Source: a virus | IMG/VR virus record: IMGVR_UViG_3300036770_003171 | Coordinates: 1-48,993 of that record | Strand: one strand, 5' to 3' | DNA length: 48,993 nt | Part shown: in pieces, positions 33,668 through 40,931 of the stretch | How the letters are laid out: each line of letters starts with the position of its first letter | Position numbering within the stretch: the first letter of the stretch is position 1 | Made by a program: the position numbers and the translations under genes | Notes under the pieces: generated by a model | The model's input: the letters and a program-made list of their open reading frames with translations, nothing else | Database searches by the model: none | Told to the model about the DNA's origin: nothing

Positions 33668-33890
33668 TACGCTCTCGCTCGTCGAATGTGAGGCGATCTC
33701 GCTCTGGAACATTTCGGTCGAGCTTCAGCGGATAAAGCGCTGTTACGTGCGATCCGGGACCGGCGCCGACGAACTCCGCGACGAACTGGACATGATCGCT
33801 GAACTGACGGAGAGCCCGGCCATCGCAACCCGCGCGCGCCGGCTGATCGCCGACATTGACAGACAATGGCCGCATATGGCGGTCGCATGA
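33645..33890 (+). CDS. Small helical hypothetical protein
   Basis: This protein has 81 residues, all helical in appearance (VECEAISLWNISVELQRIKR, then ELRDELDMIAELTESPAIAT). Its ATG lies inside the upstream gene; CAGGAAA stands before it. The stop overlaps the RusA start (ATGA at 33887). No family was recognised. Confidence 0.55.
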   Translation: MITASLVDTLSLVECEAISLWNISVELQRIKRCYVRSGTGADELRDELDMIAELTESPAIATRARRLIADIDRQWPHMAVA

Positions 33891-34339
33891 TCGAGATCGT
33901 TTTGTTGGGCGCCCCGCGCGGAAAGGAACGCCCTCGGCTGACAAAATCGGGCCACGTATACACCCCTCAAAAAACACGGGATTTTGAAGCGGCCCTGAAA
34001 TACGCCGCCAAGGAAGCAATGGGCGACAGACCGCCGCTCGAGGGGCCGCTTGAAATGCACATGAGCGTTGTGGTGCCAATCGCCCAATCGTGGCCGAAGA
34101 AGCGCCAGCAGGCCGCCCGCGAGGGCAGGGAGCTTCCGACGAAGAAGCCGGACCTGGATAACTTCATGAAGACGATCGACGCCTGCAATCTGATCGTATG
34201 GCTGGATGACAGCCAGATCGTGAAGACCTCGATCGAAAAGAGGTACGGCGACAAGCCCGGCATGACTATTCGCGTGTGGGCGCTGTCCGAAACGACGAAC
34301 GACAAGACCGATCAACCGACAGAAGGGATATTCGGATGA
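33887..34339 (+). CDS. rusA: RusA-type Holliday junction resolvase
   Basis: This protein has 150 residues. GAPRGKERPRLTKSGHVYTP at the N-terminus and the catalytic set Asp89, Asp91 (KKPDLDN), Asp98 and Asp107-Asp108 (VWLDDSQIVK) identify RusA. It cuts four-way DNA junctions made in replication and recombination so that packaging is not blocked. The C-terminal extension SETTNDKT and the end GIFG are not part of the RusA fold; nearly the same extension occurs on two other proteins here (40931, 42241). Confidence 0.92.
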   Translation: MIEIVLLGAPRGKERPRLTKSGHVYTPQKTRDFEAALKYAAKEAMGDRPPLEGPLEMHMSVVVPIAQSWPKKRQQAAREGRELPTKKPDLDNFMKTIDACNLIVWLDDSQIVKTSIEKRYGDKPGMTIRVWALSETTNDKTDQPTEGIFG

Positions 34340-34881
34340 CACTGCAGCTTGAAGAAGGGAAGTTCTACCGTGACGGGGAAGGGCATAGACGTGGCCCGAT
34401 GCGGCGCGGTAGGCGGAGCGAAAACTTCTGGGAGGTGGGGTACGGCCAAAGCCACGACCCAGAATGGCACTCGGACGGCAAGAACCTGAAGAGCCCGGAC
34501 TTGGCGTCGGCGCCAGACATCATTGCTGAGTGGACCGAATCCGGTCCCGGCGAAGTTATCGAGGTGCCGAAAGGCGCGGACGCCAGCGGCCCCTACGTCG
34601 CGCTTCGGCAGGTGCTGGACGCCGCTTACGAGCAGTCGGCCGAAGGCAAGGGCAAGGAGCGCCACGCCAATGAGCGACCCTTCACCGAGCAACCGATCAT
34701 GGTCATCGGCCGTTCTGTCGGCGTCGGTTTTGCAGCCGGCCAGGTCCAGAAGAAGATCGGCGAGGCGGTCGGCATGTCTGATCGCGGCGAACACGACGCT
34801 GCGTACCGAGAAGCCCTCGGCGCCATCGTCTACGCAGCGGCCGCCGCACTTCTTTTCCTCGAGAAGAAAAAATCCGATTGA
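34336..34881 (+). CDS. Two-part hypothetical protein
   Basis: This protein has 181 residues. The N-terminal part (QLEEGKFYRDGEGHRRGPMR, then WEVGYGQSHDPEWHSDGKNL) is a short beta module common at the front of early phage proteins. The C-terminal half (VIGRSVGVGFAAGQVQKKIG, then AYREALGAIVYAAAAALLFL) is helical. The ATG overlaps the RusA stop. A perfect inverted repeat follows the stop directly. The function is unknown. Confidence 0.6.
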   Translation: MTLQLEEGKFYRDGEGHRRGPMRRGRRSENFWEVGYGQSHDPEWHSDGKNLKSPDLASAPDIIAEWTESGPGEVIEVPKGADASGPYVALRQVLDAAYEQSAEGKGKERHANERPFTEQPIMVIGRSVGVGFAAGQVQKKIGEAVGMSDRGEHDAAYREALGAIVYAAAAALLFLEKKKSD

Positions 34882-34887
34882 CTTTCT

Positions 34888-34926
34888 GTCCGTCGTTGTA
34901 TGTTACGGCGACATACAACGACGGAC
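34888..34926. promoter_or_regulatory. Perfect 15-bp inverted repeat
   Basis: GTCCGTCGTTGTATG (34888-34902) pairs exactly with 34912-34926 across a 9-base spacer. TTGACT (34878-34883) with TATGTT in the left arm could be a promoter. The right arm contains CGACATACAA, like the operator half-site. It may be an operator, a terminator between operons, or both. Confidence 0.6.
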
Positions 34927-34972
34927 GATGATCCGCCCTTTATGGCTTTGTGGACTTTGAGGACTTGCAGGA

Positions 34973-36328
34973 ATGACCGTCATGATACCCTTCCCTCATC
35001 AGATTGTCGGTGCGCAATTCCTTGCGCAGAGAACATCAGCTTTGCTAGCCGATGAACCCAGATGTGGAAAAACAGGCGCCGCCATCATGGCCGCCGACAT
35101 GAACCTTGAAGAAAAAGTCCTCGTCATCACGACCGCATCGGGCCGCCCGGTCTGGCAGCGCGCCTTCAAGCAGTGGTCGCCGTTCAACCGTGACGTCCAG
35201 GTCATAGCCAAGGCCACCGACCAGCTGAAAGCCGCAGTGGCGATCGTCGGCTGGGGCGGCATCACCAACCCGCAGATACGCTCGATGCTGCTGCGCCGGA
35301 AGTGGGACCGGATCATCTCCGATGAGGACCACTTCGGAAAGTCCTTCGAGGCGGCCCGCACTCGCGCCGTCTATGGCGAGCCTCACGAAGACGGCTCCCT
35401 GATCAATACGAGCTCGGCCCTCATACGGGCGGGCGACGACAAGGTCTGGTGCCTGACCGGCACACCGCAGCCAAGCGATCCGCGTGACTGGTATCCGCGC
35501 CTCCGGTCGCTGCGCCCCGGCGCGCTGCAGGCCACGGGTGATTTCCCCGACGTCACCAAGTTCTCCCATTTTATGCACCGCTACGGCGAATATCGTTTCA
35601 AAAAGCTGAACAATTGGAAGAAGGTTCCGGTCTTCATCAAAGGCAAGAACCTGGCCGAGTTGAACGCCCGGATCGGCGATTTCATGCTGCTTCGCACGCA
35701 GCAGGACGTCGGCATCCGTGAGCCGATCTACGATATCCTGCCGCTCGCCGTATCGCCGGCCATCCGCCGCGAAGTCGAAGGCGACTTGAAAGCCGAACAG
35801 ATCCTGGCCGCAGCAGAGGCGGGCGACACCCGCGCGCTCGACATGCACCTCGGCCCTCTGCGCCGCCTGACCGGCGAGATCAAGGCAAGGGCCGTCGTCG
35901 AGGCCGTGAAGGACGAATTCGCCTGCGGGCTCGACAAGATCGTGCTGGCGTACTGGCACAAGGACGTCGGGCAGGTCCTGAAAGACGGCCTTTCGACGTT
36001 TGGCGTTGTCGGGATTGACGGCGCGACGTCGCACAACATCCGCGAACAGGCCGAGCAGCGCTTTCTGCACGATCCCTCCATCCGCGTCTTCCTCGGGCAG
36101 ATCCAGGCTGCCGGCGAGGCGATCGATCTCTCATCAGCGGCGAACCTCTGGTTCGTCGAAACCAGCTTCACGCCGAAGGACATGAAACAGATGTCGCTCC
36201 GGGTGACGAACCACACGCAGGCCCGCCAAGTCCTCGTCCGGGTGTGCGTGATGGAAGGCTCCATCGACGAGGCACTTCAAGAGATCCTTCTTCGGAAGTG
36301 GTCCGCAATTAGGGAAGTACTGGCATGA
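34973..36328 (+). CDS. SNF2-like DNA helicase/translocase
   Basis: This protein has 451 residues. It contains a superfamily 2 motor: Walker A DEPRCGKT (about residues 27-34), DEDH in place of DEAH (about 116), LTGTP motif III (about 160), and C-terminal motifs with GIDGATSHNIREQAEQRF and the end MKQMSLRVTNHTQARQV. Small phage helicases of this type act in replication restart or recombination with RusA and ssDNA-binding protein. An ATG at 34982 is an alternative start. It overlaps the next gene. Confidence 0.85.
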   Translation: MTVMIPFPHQIVGAQFLAQRTSALLADEPRCGKTGAAIMAADMNLEEKVLVITTASGRPVWQRAFKQWSPFNRDVQVIAKATDQLKAAVAIVGWGGITNPQIRSMLLRRKWDRIISDEDHFGKSFEAARTRAVYGEPHEDGSLINTSSALIRAGDDKVWCLTGTPQPSDPRDWYPRLRSLRPGALQATGDFPDVTKFSHFMHRYGEYRFKKLNNWKKVPVFIKGKNLAELNARIGDFMLLRTQQDVGIREPIYDILPLAVSPAIRREVEGDLKAEQILAAAEAGDTRALDMHLGPLRRLTGEIKARAVVEAVKDEFACGLDKIVLAYWHKDVGQVLKDGLSTFGVVGIDGATSHNIREQAEQRFLHDPSIRVFLGQIQAAGEAIDLSSAANLWFVETSFTPKDMKQMSLRVTNHTQARQVLVRVCVMEGSIDEALQEILLRKWSAIREVLA

Positions 36329-37011
36329 ACATCAACTTTGACACCGGCTACATGTCCAAGGAGGAGGCCACCGGCCTTCGCGCACTCCTGGACGCGATCA
36401 ACGGCACTTTGCCGACCGCAGCTGAACTGCGCGAAAAGAAGGACCAGATGTACGCCTCTGCGGCTTATATCGGTTCGCCGTCGAAGACGGTCCTCGGCCC
36501 CGCAGCGTCGGCCCCGTATTCGGGCGAGGCGGTCGAAGCGATCAAGGCGCAGGCCGAAGCCGTTTCTGACGAGCCGAAGCGAGAACGCGGCAAGCCCGCC
36601 CCGGGCAAACAGCGCCGCACCAAGGAAGAGATCGCCGAGGACGAAGCGACCGAGAAGTCCGAGGCGCAGGCCATCTCGACCGGCGGCGAGCGTGTCGGCC
36701 CCGAAGACGACGAGGAAACGGCGGCACAGGACAAGGCCGATGAACAGGCCGAAGTGGAAGCCGCGCGCAAGCCGGAAGCTCCGCTGACCGCCGACGACGT
36801 CCGCAACGCGGTCGGTCTGTACGTCAACAAGTTCGGCATGGAAGCCGCGACCGCAGATGGCCCGGGCCTGTTCGTCTCCGTGCTGGGCGATCCGCCGGCA
36901 GGCAATCCGTTCTGGAAGATGTCGATCCTGCCGGACGACCAGAAGAAGCTGAAGGCGTGCGTCGATGCGTGGCGGACTGCCGCTGCGTCTGACACTCGTT
37001 ACGGTGCGTGA
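36325..37011 (+). CDS. Hypothetical protein with charged linker
   Basis: This protein has 228 residues. The N-terminal helix (GYMSKEEATGLRALLDAING) and a compact C-terminal domain (TADDVRNAVGLYVNKFGMEA) are joined by a long acidic and Lys/Arg-rich linker (about residues 75-150). It overlaps both neighbours and so belongs to the replication-recombination operon. No family was recognised; an adaptor role is only a guess. Confidence 0.6.
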   Translation: MNINFDTGYMSKEEATGLRALLDAINGTLPTAAELREKKDQMYASAAYIGSPSKTVLGPAASAPYSGEAVEAIKAQAEAVSDEPKRERGKPAPGKQRRTKEEIAEDEATEKSEAQAISTGGERVGPEDDEETAAQDKADEQAEVEAARKPEAPLTADDVRNAVGLYVNKFGMEAATADGPGLFVSVLGDPPAGNPFWKMSILPDDQKKLKACVDAWRTAAASDTRYGA

Positions 37012-38288
37012 TGGTCGACCACGCCGCCCGCGAGCACGCCGTATGGTCGGCCAGTTCCACAGAAAGGAACTGGAATTGCCCGGGCGCGCTCGCGCTCACC
37101 AAGGACTTGCCGGAGACGACGAGTGATGCGGCTGATTGGGGCACAAGTTGTCATCAGTTGGCTGAGAAGTGCATCCGGCAGGGCAAGCAGGCCGATGAGT
37201 TTATCGGCACGACGGAGAAGGGGAAGAAATTCTCCTTTGAGGTCGACGAGGAGATGGCCGAGACGGCGCAGATGTATGTGGACTACGTCCGTCAGCGTGC
37301 GATCGAAGCGGCTCCGAAGAAGACCAACCCTGCCGATCTGCTGCAGATCGAACAGCGGTTCTCCCTGCAAAAACTCAACCCGCCTTTCGAGGCGGGCGGG
37401 ACGGGCGACGCCGTCATCTACTTCCCGGCCGAAAAGCTCCTCGAGATCGTGGACTTGAAAGGCGGGCGCGGCGTCGTGGTCGAGGTTGAAGGCAACAAAC
37501 AGGGCCGCAGCTACGGCCTCGGTGCGATGCTGGCAAACCCTGACCTCAAGGTGGAGCGAGTACGCGTGACGATTGTCCAGCCGCGCGCACCGCACAAAGA
37601 CGGTCGCATCAGATCCGAAACCTTCCATGTGGCCGACCTGGTCGAGTGGACGGGTGATCTGATGAGCGCCATGCACAAGGCCAAGCAAGCCCTCGACGAG
37701 CTACCGGGCACTCCGATGGCTGCCTGGGCCGAGAAGCATCTCGCCGCTGGCTCATGGTGTAAATTTTGCAAAGCGGCCGGTACATGCCCGGCCTTGGAGC
37801 AAAAAGCGTTCGACGCCGCTGGTGTCTGGTTTGACGACCTCGACCAGCCGCGTCTGACCAACATGCCCGATGTGGACGATCCCGCAAAGATCGCCCGCGA
37901 CCTCGACGCCCTCGACATGATCGAGGACTGGATCAAGGCCCGCCGTGCCCGCGCGCACGAACTGGCCGAGCAGGGCGTCGAGATACCGAACTACATCCTG
38001 GTTCCGAAGACGGGCCGGGAGAAGTGGGCGGAAGACGCAGAAGCCAAGGCAGCGGCCATCGCGAAGAAGGCCGGGATCCCGGATGAGAAAGTGTTCAACG
38101 CACCGAAAATCCGCACGCCCAAACAGGTCCGCGACGCGCTCGCCAAAGCCAAGGCCGACGCGGCACTGCGCGAGATCAAGGAACTGTCCTTCACTCCGGA
38201 GAATGGGTCCAATCTCGTCAGAGCGACCAAGACAACGCGGTCGGCAATCGCGCCGGCAGCACATCAGCATTTCGACATTCTGGAGTAG
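37011..38288 (+). CDS. DUF2800-type RecB/Cas4-like nuclease
   Basis: This protein has 425 residues. The PD-(D/E)XK core is seen as GGTGDAVIYF, then EIVDLKGG (Asp-x-Lys), then NKQGRSYGLGAM. A Cys cluster (WCKFCKAAGTCPA) suggests an iron-sulphur site like Cas4/AddB. It probably acts as a DNA end nuclease with the helicase and ssDNA-binding protein in phage recombination. The ATG overlaps the upstream stop (TGATG); GTG at 37008 is the alternative. A stem with 8 bp (CCAGTTCC/GGAACTGG) lies in its 5' coding part. Confidence 0.8.
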   Translation: MVDHAAREHAVWSASSTERNWNCPGALALTKDLPETTSDAADWGTSCHQLAEKCIRQGKQADEFIGTTEKGKKFSFEVDEEMAETAQMYVDYVRQRAIEAAPKKTNPADLLQIEQRFSLQKLNPPFEAGGTGDAVIYFPAEKLLEIVDLKGGRGVVVEVEGNKQGRSYGLGAMLANPDLKVERVRVTIVQPRAPHKDGRIRSETFHVADLVEWTGDLMSAMHKAKQALDELPGTPMAAWAEKHLAAGSWCKFCKAAGTCPALEQKAFDAAGVWFDDLDQPRLTNMPDVDDPAKIARDLDALDMIEDWIKARRARAHELAEQGVEIPNYILVPKTGREKWAEDAEAKAAAIAKKAGIPDEKVFNAPKIRTPKQVRDALAKAKADAALREIKELSFTPENGSNLVRATKTTRSAIAPAAHQHFDILE

Positions 38289-38293
38289 CCGAC

Positions 38294-38652
38294 ATGTCGG
38301 AAGAAATCGACTGGACTGCAGCCTCGAGCCGGTGGCTCGAACAGAAACGCGAACAGGAGCGGGCAGCCTTGGAGACGCCCGAACCCTTCGGCGCGGAAGA
38401 GCACTCGGAGTTGGCTTGCGCCCGCGCCGAACTCTACTCGGCCTTGGGCGACTGCGTCGACCTCGGGTATCTGCGCGGCTCGCATCGCCGGGCGTTTCTG
38501 GCGCGCAGGCTGCAGATCAAGCAGAAGAGGCCGAGATCAAGCGCTTCGACCTGGAGAGATGCGAGAAGGCGCTTGTCCATGTGTACGCCTTCCTCGACCG
38601 AAAACTGGCCGTCGACAACCTATTGCCGCCGGCAGACGAAGATCAGAAATAA
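38294..38652 (+). pseudogene. Small early gene with apparent frameshift
   Basis: The N-terminal part begins MSEEIDWTAASSRWLEQKRE with GGAG before it and has normal composition to about 38510. It then turns Arg/Ser-rich in that frame, while the -1 frame becomes protein-like (EEAEIKRFDLERCEKALVHV) and stops at 38652, just before the next gene. Joining them gives about 119 residues. No clear slippery heptamer is visible near the shift, so a one-base deletion or a sequence error is likelier than programmed recoding. Confidence 0.6.
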
Positions 38653-38674
38653 CCGCCATCGAAAGGAAAACATC

Positions 38675-39292
38675 ATGGCAGACGTAAAGACCCCTGAAGC
38701 AACGATCATGTTCTCGAAGGATCTCTTCGAGCTCAACGAGCGCGAAAACGGCTCGAAGAACTATGGCTGCACGCTGGCCTTCAAGAAGGGAACCGACCTG
38801 TCGGCCCTCCACAAGGTTGTGCTGGACTGCATCAAGGAAGCCTGGCCGGGCAAGCCCGTCGAGGAGTGGATCAAGGACGGGACGATCAAGAACCCCTTCC
38901 TCGACGGTGACGGCAAGCAGGGCAAGGATAGCGAAGGCAATCCGAAGCCCGGCTATGCCGGCACGACCTTCATCCGCTGCACATCGGGCGAAAAGTTCAA
39001 GCCGAAGGTCTTCGACCGCGCCCGTAATCCGGTCTTCGAAATGGCCGAAGTTCCCAGCGGCTCGAAGGTGCTGGCCGTGGTCAACCCCTACGCATGGGAC
39101 AACCCCAAGAACGGCAAGGGCGTCAGCTTCGGCATATCTCTCGTTCAGGTCGTGAAGAAGGCTTCCGGCGAAGAGATCCTTGGCGGCGGTGGCGGTCCTG
39201 ACCCGGACAAGTTCTTCGAGAAGATCGAAGACGAGGGCGACGCGCCCGCCGAGACGAAGGGCGGCGCAGGCGCTGCCGGTCTTTTCGGCTGA
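38675..39292 (+). CDS. DUF2815-type single-stranded DNA-binding protein
   Basis: This protein has 205 residues. Pattern KDLFELNERENGSKNYGCTL, AFKKGTDLSALHKVV and VLAVVNPYAWDNPKNGKGVS match the DUF2815 ssDNA-binding family. The acidic, Gly-rich C-terminus ends AAGLFG, a variant of the common tail here. In SSB proteins the C-terminus recruits partners, which is relevant to that tail. It follows a good AAAGGAA site and ends at a strong hairpin. Confidence 0.82.
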   Translation: MADVKTPEATIMFSKDLFELNERENGSKNYGCTLAFKKGTDLSALHKVVLDCIKEAWPGKPVEEWIKDGTIKNPFLDGDGKQGKDSEGNPKPGYAGTTFIRCTSGEKFKPKVFDRARNPVFEMAEVPSGSKVLAVVNPYAWDNPKNGKGVSFGISLVQVVKKASGEEILGGGGGPDPDKFFEKIEDEGDAPAETKGGAGAAGLFG

Positions 39293-39314
39293 TCGTTGTA
39301 GGTTATGACGAACG

Positions 39315-39338
39315 ACACCGGCCAACAACGGCCGGTGT
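39315..39338 (+). terminator. Hairpin after the ssDNA-binding gene
   Basis: Perfect 9-bp GC-rich stem (39315-39323 with 39330-39338), a 6-base loop and a short T run. A terminator or partial terminator between the recombination genes and the following group. A TGTAGGTTAT element (about 39298) lies just ahead. Confidence 0.65.
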
Positions 39339-39365
39339 TTCAACCCTCAGACAAGGAACACTGAC

Positions 39366-39647
39366 ATGAAAGTGATTGTGCATGACCTGAAGACCGAAGG
39401 GCGGTACTACGACGCCGTCGCTGATGGTCGAAAGACCTTCGAGGTCCGGTTGAACGACCGGGCGTTCCAGACCGGCGATATCGTCCGCCTGCGTCGTGTC
39501 AACGACCGCGGCTTCTATGATCGCTACGACCACTACATCATCGACCGCAAGATCACGTTCATCTTGCAAGGCGGCCAGTTCGGCATCGAGCCGCGCTATT
39601 GCGTGCTCGGCCTCGGACCTGTGGACGAGGAGAAGGCCAATGGCTGA
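39366..39647 (+). CDS. ASCH/DUF3850-like protein
   Basis: This protein has 93 residues. HDLKTEGRYYDAVADGRKTF followed by EVRLNDRAFQTGDIVRLR is the signature of the DUF3850/ASCH (PUA-like) fold, thought to bind RNA or modified nucleotides. The family is common in phages. It overlaps the acyl carrier protein start by eight bases. Its partner and substrate are unknown. Confidence 0.8.
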   Translation: MKVIVHDLKTEGRYYDAVADGRKTFEVRLNDRAFQTGDIVRLRRVNDRGFYDRYDHYIIDRKITFILQGGQFGIEPRYCVLGLGPVDEEKANG

Positions 39648-39879
39648 CCGCACGATCAAAGAGCGCGTCCTCGACGTGCTCAAGGAACAGACCGGCAAGG
39701 AGACGATCAACCTGACCGACACCTTCCGGGGAGACCTCAAGTTCGACAGCCTGGACGCGATGGAGTGCGTCCTAATGCTCGAAACCGAGTTCGGCTACGA
39801 CCTGGACGACGACACGGTCGCGCAGTTCAGCAACGTCGGCGAGCTAGTCAAGCACATGGAGGGCCGGGTCAATGGCTGA
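39640..39879 (+). CDS. Acyl carrier protein
   Basis: This protein has 79 residues, the usual length of bacterial ACP. The helix-2 motif FDSLDAMECVLMLETEFGYD carries Ser37 in DSL, the site for 4'-phosphopantetheine. The flanking acidic residues that partner enzymes bind are present. AGGAG stands before the ATG. The gene is between an ASCH protein and a GapR-like protein; no acyl-chain enzyme is encoded nearby, so it probably works with host enzymes. Confidence 0.85.
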   Translation: MADRTIKERVLDVLKEQTGKETINLTDTFRGDLKFDSLDAMECVLMLETEFGYDLDDDTVAQFSNVGELVKHMEGRVNG

Positions 39880-40183
39880 AGAGTTCAACCCCATGGAAGT
39901 CAGCAAGCCAGCGAAGGCCCCGACGTCTGATGGCCGGCCCCGCCCGGCGAACGATCTCGGGCGTGACGTCCTGAACTACGTCGAGCGCATCGAGCGCTTG
40001 GAGGCCGAGAAGCAGACGATCGCTGACGACATCAAATCGGTCAAGGAAGAGTACGCCTCCAAGGGCTACGACAAGAAGATCCTGGCCGAGATGTTGAAGC
40101 TCCGGAAGATGGACGCCGATGCGCGCAAGGAGTGGGAAGATCTCCGCGACACATACGGCCACGCTATCGGGATCTTCGGCTGA
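39872..40183 (+). CDS. gapR: GapR-like DNA-structuring protein (DUF2312)
   Basis: This protein has 103 residues. LNYVERIERLEAEKQTIADD followed by DIKSVKEEYASKGYDKKILA and LKLRKMDADARKEWEDL is the coiled-coil pattern of GapR, the alphaproteobacterial protein that clamps overtwisted DNA ahead of forks. A phage copy may support replication or displace the host one. It ends AIGIFG, the shared tail, which host GapR lacks as far as I recall. Overlaps both neighbours. Confidence 0.85.
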   Translation: MAEEFNPMEVSKPAKAPTSDGRPRPANDLGRDVLNYVERIERLEAEKQTIADDIKSVKEEYASKGYDKKILAEMLKLRKMDADARKEWEDLRDTYGHAIGIFG

Positions 40184-40719
40184 TGAGCGCGGTAGATGAA
40201 ACGGAAATCTGGAAGCCCGTGGTGGGCTTCCAGGGTTACGAGGTGAGTTCGCTGGGTCGGGTTCGCAGCTTGACCCGCTACGTTAAAGGCAAAGTCAGTC
40301 CACGCATAAACCACGGCCGAGTTATGAAGCTGGCCTCGGTGGGGCGATATTTGGCTGTGTCCCTTAGCACCGAGAGCGAGAAGGTTACGCGGTCCGTCCA
40401 CGTGCTCGTCGCAGAAGCATTCATCGGGCCGCGGCCACCTGGCTACCACGTATGCCATAACGACGGCGATAGTCTGAATAACCGGTTGTCCAACCTGCGG
40501 TACGACACCCCGGCCAACAACTGCGCAGATATGGAGCAGCACGGTCGGCGCTGCAGGGGCGAACGTGTTCCTTGGTCGCGGCTTACCGAGACGGAGGTTC
40601 GCGAAATGCGCAGACTTCACAGATCGGGTTTCGGCGTTCGTGAACTCAGCGATACTTTCAATGTAGCCTGCGGCACGGCCCGTAAAGCAATCAAGGGGCT
40701 GTCATGGCGGCACGTATAG
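40183..40719 (+). CDS. NUMOD4-HNH homing endonuclease
   Basis: This protein has 178 residues. EIWKPVVGFQGYEVSSLGRV is the NUMOD4 DNA-binding module; VHVLVAEAFIGPRPPGYHVC, HNDGDSLNNRLSNLRY is the HNH core (His, Asn, Asn). The C-terminus (LTETEVREMRRLHRSGFGVR) is a helix-turn-helix for target binding. It starts in the stop of the GapR-like gene (TGATG) and overlaps the next gene, inserted without harming either. Third HNH gene in the genome. Confidence 0.9.
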   Translation: MSAVDETEIWKPVVGFQGYEVSSLGRVRSLTRYVKGKVSPRINHGRVMKLASVGRYLAVSLSTESEKVTRSVHVLVAEAFIGPRPPGYHVCHNDGDSLNNRLSNLRYDTPANNCADMEQHGRRCRGERVPWSRLTETEVREMRRLHRSGFGVRELSDTFNVACGTARKAIKGLSWRHV

Positions 40720-40931
40720 ACGAGCTTTTGAGCGAGGCGGCCCCTTGGTTGAAGGGGCTGACCTTATGGAAGACACAAGATGGCTGGCAGGCCAACACAT
40801 CGCGCGACGGGCAGTCCTGGCGCTGCGAGACGCACGCCGATCCGGTGGTCGCCGTGAAGGCCGCGTTGGGCGTGAGAGCCGTGTCTGAAATGACGAACGA
40901 CAACACCATCCTCGGAGATATCTTCGGATGA
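40704..40931 (+). CDS. Small early protein with repeated tail
   Basis: This protein has 75 residues. The N-terminal body (WLKGLTLWKTQDGWQANTSR) is a compact beta module seen in other phages without known role. The last 20 residues or so, RAVSEMTNDNTILGDIFG, repeat the extension on RusA and the methyltransferase. The end also serves as ribosome-binding site for the next gene (GGAG nine bases before ATG 40928). Confidence 0.65.
   Translation: MAARIDELLSEAAPWLKGLTLWKTQDGWQANTSRDGQSWRCETHADPVVAVKAALGVRAVSEMTNDNTILGDIFG

Noticed and set aside
37051-37073. Terminator-like stem CCAGTTCC/GGAACTGG
   Set aside because: It lies inside the coding part of the DUF2800 gene and has no T-run.
38480-38540. 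Programmed -1 frameshift
   Set aside because: No X-XXY-YYZ slippery heptamer in the right phase and no clear stimulating stem close by.
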